Position numbers and translations under genes: made by a program
NCBI GenBank assembly: GCA_031421855.1
Contig: JANOPN010000096.1
Coordinates: 1 to 50,431, forward strand
Direction of reading: 5' to 3'
DNA: 50,431 nucleotides
From: JAAFHN01 sp031421855
Lineage (GTDB): Bacteria > Pseudomonadota > Gammaproteobacteria > Burkholderiales > Burkholderiaceae_C
The notes under the pieces: generated by a model
What the model saw: the letters and a program-made list of their open reading frames with translations, nothing else
The model's database searches: none
What the model was told of the DNA's origin: nothing
Shown here: one piece after another, positions 47,965 to 50,431 of the stretch
Layout of the letters: each line of letters begins with the position of its first letter
How positions within the stretch are numbered: the stretch's first letter is position 1

Positions 47965-48460
47965 TCCGCTTCAACTCTTGGAGTACTCACTTGCGGGCGT
48001 TTCAATCGCCCCGGTCGAGGGGTATGTCGCCGACGCAGAGTTCGACAAAGGGCTGGTTTTTTTCCCCGGTAAGTTGGCAATTTCTGCCCAGACCAGTGTG
48101 GAGTTGTTGAACGAAGAGCCGAGCTACTCAGATTTCGGTATCAGGCTGACACTTAGAGTCGCTCCAAAGACCGATAAGCAGTGCCCGTACAACCTTGAAA
48201 TCACCGTGGTTGGCTCGGTTCGAATGCACTTGACGCTGCCTGTCGATCAAGCCCAAGAGCGGCGGTCGCGGGCGATAGTCAACGGCGTGTCGTTGTTGTA
48301 TGGCGTGGTGCGCGAGTTGGTGAGCAACATCACCAGTCGCTCGGTTCATGGTGCGATGCTCCTCCCATCTTTGAGCTTTGCGGATTTGGCGACCCCGGTG
48401 CCAACCGCACGGCCAAAGGTTCGCGCGCCGGTTAAACGACGCAATGCTTCAGACAAATGA
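47954..48460 (+). CDS. SecB-like chaperone of a toxin-antitoxin-chaperone operon
   Basis: This 168-residue protein resembles SecB most clearly in YGVVRELVSNITSRSVHGAM followed by LLPSLSFADL. This aligns with the ARELVSNLVARGTFPALNLSPVNF end of E. coli SecB. The earlier FGIRLTLRVAPKTDKQCPYNLEITVVGSVRM strands also fit the fold. It differs strongly from the housekeeping SecB at 19251. GTG 47954 overlaps the antitoxin end and is the likely start. In TAC systems (Rv1957 in M. tuberculosis) such a chaperone stabilises the antitoxin. Confidence 0.8.
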   Translation: MQLSPLQLLEYSLAGVSIAPVEGYVADAEFDKGLVFFPGKLAISAQTSVELLNEEPSYSDFGIRLTLRVAPKTDKQCPYNLEITVVGSVRMHLTLPVDQAQERRSRAIVNGVSLLYGVVRELVSNITSRSVHGAMLLPSLSFADLATPVPTARPKVRAPVKRRNASDK

Positions 48461-48521
48461 CCCCACCTGTGGCGACAAAGGCGCTCGGCCTGACCAAGCG
48501 TTGACCGACTGAAATCACCTC

Positions 48522-50431
48522 ATGAACGACGACATCGACGCGGAGCTTCCACCCAGCGCCTCGCTTGGGCGGTATCCGCTATCCAAGGCTGACGCAGCCA
48601 GGCTACAGGCGGTGGATTTCATCAAGCGCTGGGGCAAGGGCGGCACGCAGGCTGCGCTCAATGAGCGCCAAGGCGCGCAGCAGTATTTTCTTGACCTGTG
48701 CCACTTGCTTGACGTGCCCGAGCCCGGCGCGAGCGCTGACTACGTGTTTGAGAAGCAAACCCTCGCCCTAGGCCAGCAGCGCGGCTTTGCCGATGTGTTC
48801 AAACGCGACCACTTTGCTTGGGAAAACAAAGCCCCCGGTAAAAACCTAGACGATGCCCTCAAGCAGCTCTTGGGCTACAGCTTGGCGCTGGACAACCCGC
48901 CCATCTTGGTCGTGAGCGACCGGCTCACCCTGCGCATCCACACCCAGTTCAATGGCCATCCGAGTGAGCGATTTGAAGTCAGTGTTGGATCGCTCACCGA
49001 TGTCGAACAGCGCGACTTGCTGCGCCGCTTGTGGACTGACCCGGCTAGTTTTCGCCCCAAAATCACCAGCCGCGAGATCACCGAGCAAGCCGCGCGCAGC
49101 TTCGCCACGCTGGCTGAGGGCCTGCGCAAGCGCGACCAAGCGCCCGATGCGGTTGCCCACTTCCTCACTCAGTGCTTGTTTTGCTTCTTTGCCGAAGACG
49201 TGGGCCTGCTGCCGGGGCGCATGTTTGAGCGCCTGCTCAAAAACCGCCACATCACCAGTGCGCAGCTCACCGTCAGCATGAAGGGTTTGTTTGAAACCAT
49301 GCGCGACGGTGGCATGTACGGCTCGGATTGCATTCCGTGGTTCAACGGCGGTTTGTTCAAAGCCATTGACGTGCCAACCTTGAGCATCATGGAAGTCACC
49401 GAGTTGAGGAATGCCGCCGCACTCAACTGGAGCGCCATCGATGTATCGATTTTTGGCACCTTGTTTGAGCGCGGGCTTGACCCCGCCAAACGCAGCCAAC
49501 TCGGCGCTCATTACACCGACCCCGCCACCATTGAGCGCTTGATTGAACCGGTCATGCGCCGACCGCTGCGCCAAGAGTGGGCACTCACTAAGGGCGAGAT
49601 TGATGCCGCCCTCAAACCCAGCAAGAAGTTTGACGACCGCCACCACAAGGCCGCCAAAGCGATTTTTGTCAGCTGGCTCGAGCGCCTGCGCGCCTACCGC
49701 GTGCTTGACCCGGCCTGCGGCAGCGGTAACTTCTTGTTTTTGGGCCTCAAAGCCCTCAAAGACATCGAGCACCTCAGCCGCGTTGACATGGCCCAAATCT
49801 TTGGGCGCGAGACCGACCTCGTCACCGGCCCGCACAACATGCTGGGCATTGAGCTCAACGAATACGCCGCCGAACTCGCCCGCCTCACGGTTTGGATCGG
49901 CGAGCTCCAGTGGCGCATGGCCCGCGGCTATGAGTTCAAAGTCAACCCGGTTTTGGAGCCACTGGACCAAATCGCCTGCCAAGACGCGCTGATTCGCTGG
50001 GAAAACGAGGTCGCCGTGGAGGCCGAATGGCCCAAGGCGAGTGTGGTGATTGGGAATCCGCCGTTTTTGGGGGGTAGCAAGAAGCGAGGGGAATTAGGCG
50101 ATGCTTACTTCGAGGCATTAAAAGCTGTCTTCTCGCCATTGGTGCCAGGCTTTGGCGATCTGGTCTGCTATTGGTTTGCAAAAGCCTTGAAAGCCATCGA
50201 ATCAAACGGTTTGGGTGCTGCTGGATTGGTTTCGACCAACTCAATCCGAGGCGGTGCTAATCGAAAGGTACTTGAAGCCATCGTCGAAAGAAGCCGCATT
50301 TTTGAGGCTTGGAGTGACGAGGCTTGGGTCAATGACGGTGCTGCGGTCAGGGTGTCATTGGTTTGTTTCGGGCATGCGTCGAATGCGGTGCTAGACGGCG
50401 CCGAGGTCGTTGCCATACACGCCGACTTAAC
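48522..50431 (+). CDS. MmeI-like fused restriction endonuclease-methyltransferase (3' end outside window)
   Basis: At least 636 residues are encoded from ATG 48522 to the window edge with no stop. The N-terminal part (FIKRWGKGGTQAALNERQGAQQYF) leads to a nuclease-like site: Asp91, nine residues, then Glu101-Asn-Lys103 in DVFKRDHFAWENKAP, the D-X9-E-X-K form of MmeI. A helical spacer follows, then the gamma-class adenine methyltransferase with motif I DPACGSGNFLF (near residue 395) and motif IV NPPF (near residue 510). A target-recognition region would follow outside. It likely is a type IIL/IIG enzyme; no separate specificity gene is seen. Confidence 0.85.
   Translation, partial: MNDDIDAELPPSASLGRYPLSKADAARLQAVDFIKRWGKGGTQAALNERQGAQQYFLDLCHLLDVPEPGASADYVFEKQTLALGQQRGFADVFKRDHFAWENKAPGKNLDDALKQLLGYSLALDNPPILVVSDRLTLRIHTQFNGHPSERFEVSVGSLTDVEQRDLLRRLWTDPASFRPKITSREITEQAARSFATLAEGLRKRDQAPDAVAHFLTQCLFCFFAEDVGLLPGRMFERLLKNRHITSAQLTVSMKGLFETMRDGGMYGSDCIPWFNGGLFKAIDVPTLSIMEVTELRNAAALNWSAIDVSIFGTLFERGLDPAKRSQLGAHYTDPATIERLIEPVMRRPLRQEWALTKGEIDAALKPSKKFDDRHHKAAKAIFVSWLERLRAYRVLDPACGSGNFLFLGLKALKDIEHLSRVDMAQIFGRETDLVTGPHNMLGIELNEYAAELARLTVWIGELQWRMARGYEFKVNPVLEPLDQIACQDALIRWENEVAVEAEWPKASVVIGNPPFLGGSKKRGELGDAYFEALKAVFSPLVPGFGDLVCYWFAKALKAIESNGLGAAGLVSTNSIRGGANRKVLEAIVERSRIFEAWSDEAWVNDGAAVRVSLVCFGHASNAVLDGAEVVAIHADL

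Noticed and set aside
48846..49982. 378-codon open frame on the minus strand
   Set aside because: It lies wholly antisense to the MmeI-like gene, whose plus-strand motifs are clear. Long antisense frames are common in GC-rich genes, and the translation shows no family motif.

Overview
Organism. The window looks like a chromosome segment of a betaproteobacterium, most likely Burkholderiales and probably close to Comamonadaceae. The clues are conserved neighbourhoods: rhodanese-grxC-secB-gpsA, gpmA/ctpA/moeB, DUF3460-scpA-marC, metG divergent from mrp, and a DUF3305-DUF3306-ferredoxin-TorD-formate dehydrogenase block. This placement is inferred from gene content and order, without a database search. 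No rRNA, tRNA or CRISPR array was seen. Layout: 1-2512 holds the 3' end of folE, a short BLUF photoreceptor, an EamA transporter and a DUF429 protein. 2844-10316 is a complete sucrose-use locus: TonB-dependent receptor, fructokinase, MFS sugar transporter and sucrose phosphorylase on the minus strand, with a divergent LacI-type regulator and two operator-like palindromes between them. A fragment of a response-regulator gene (2667-2773) lies on the left and the intact, similar gene (10577) on the right, so the locus looks like an inserted and potentially excisable island. 10577-12798 is an OmpR/TctD-type two-component pair. 12819-20947 is housekeeping: an ABC binding lipoprotein, an AhpD-like enzyme, moeB, ctpA, gpmA, rhodanese, grxC, secB and gpsA. 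20993-21096 is a MITE-like element, followed by an orphan yjbH-like gene, marC, scpA, DUF3460, a BamE-like lipoprotein, a membrane protein with a degenerate cyclase domain, metG and mrp/apbC. 31467-46937 is a 15-kb formate-oxidation region. It first encodes a Tat-exported, membrane-bound formate dehydrogenase (alpha, beta, cytochrome b gamma) with accessory genes, then fdhD, then a cytosolic NAD-linked formate dehydrogenase in which the FdsG- and FdsB-like parts are fused. 46990-48460 reads as a toxin-antitoxin-SecB-like chaperone (TAC) operon. 48522 to the window end is a partial MmeI-like fused restriction-modification enzyme, so the right edge may be the start of a defence island. Whole-window pattern. 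A roughly 37-bp interspersed repeat, core ATAGCAACAAACCCAATGAA followed by TTCGGTGACCAAGGGCC, occurs about ten times in both orientations. Five copies sit in frame inside protein genes: the histidine kinase C-terminus, a metG linker, the polyferredoxin, the FdsG-FdsB junction and FdsA. Another abuts the gpsA start codon. This resembles the coding-sequence-tolerant palindromic elements of Rickettsia and is the most unusual signal here, together with the TAC operon and the repeat-flanked sucrose island. How the genes work together. Sucrose would cross the outer membrane by the TonB receptor and the inner membrane by the MFS carrier, then be phosphorolysed to glucose-1-phosphate and fructose, with fructose phosphorylated by the kinase. 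Formate would be oxidised in the periplasm into the quinone pool and in the cytosol to NADH, with FdhD and the TorD-like chaperone maturing the molybdo- or tungsto-enzymes.
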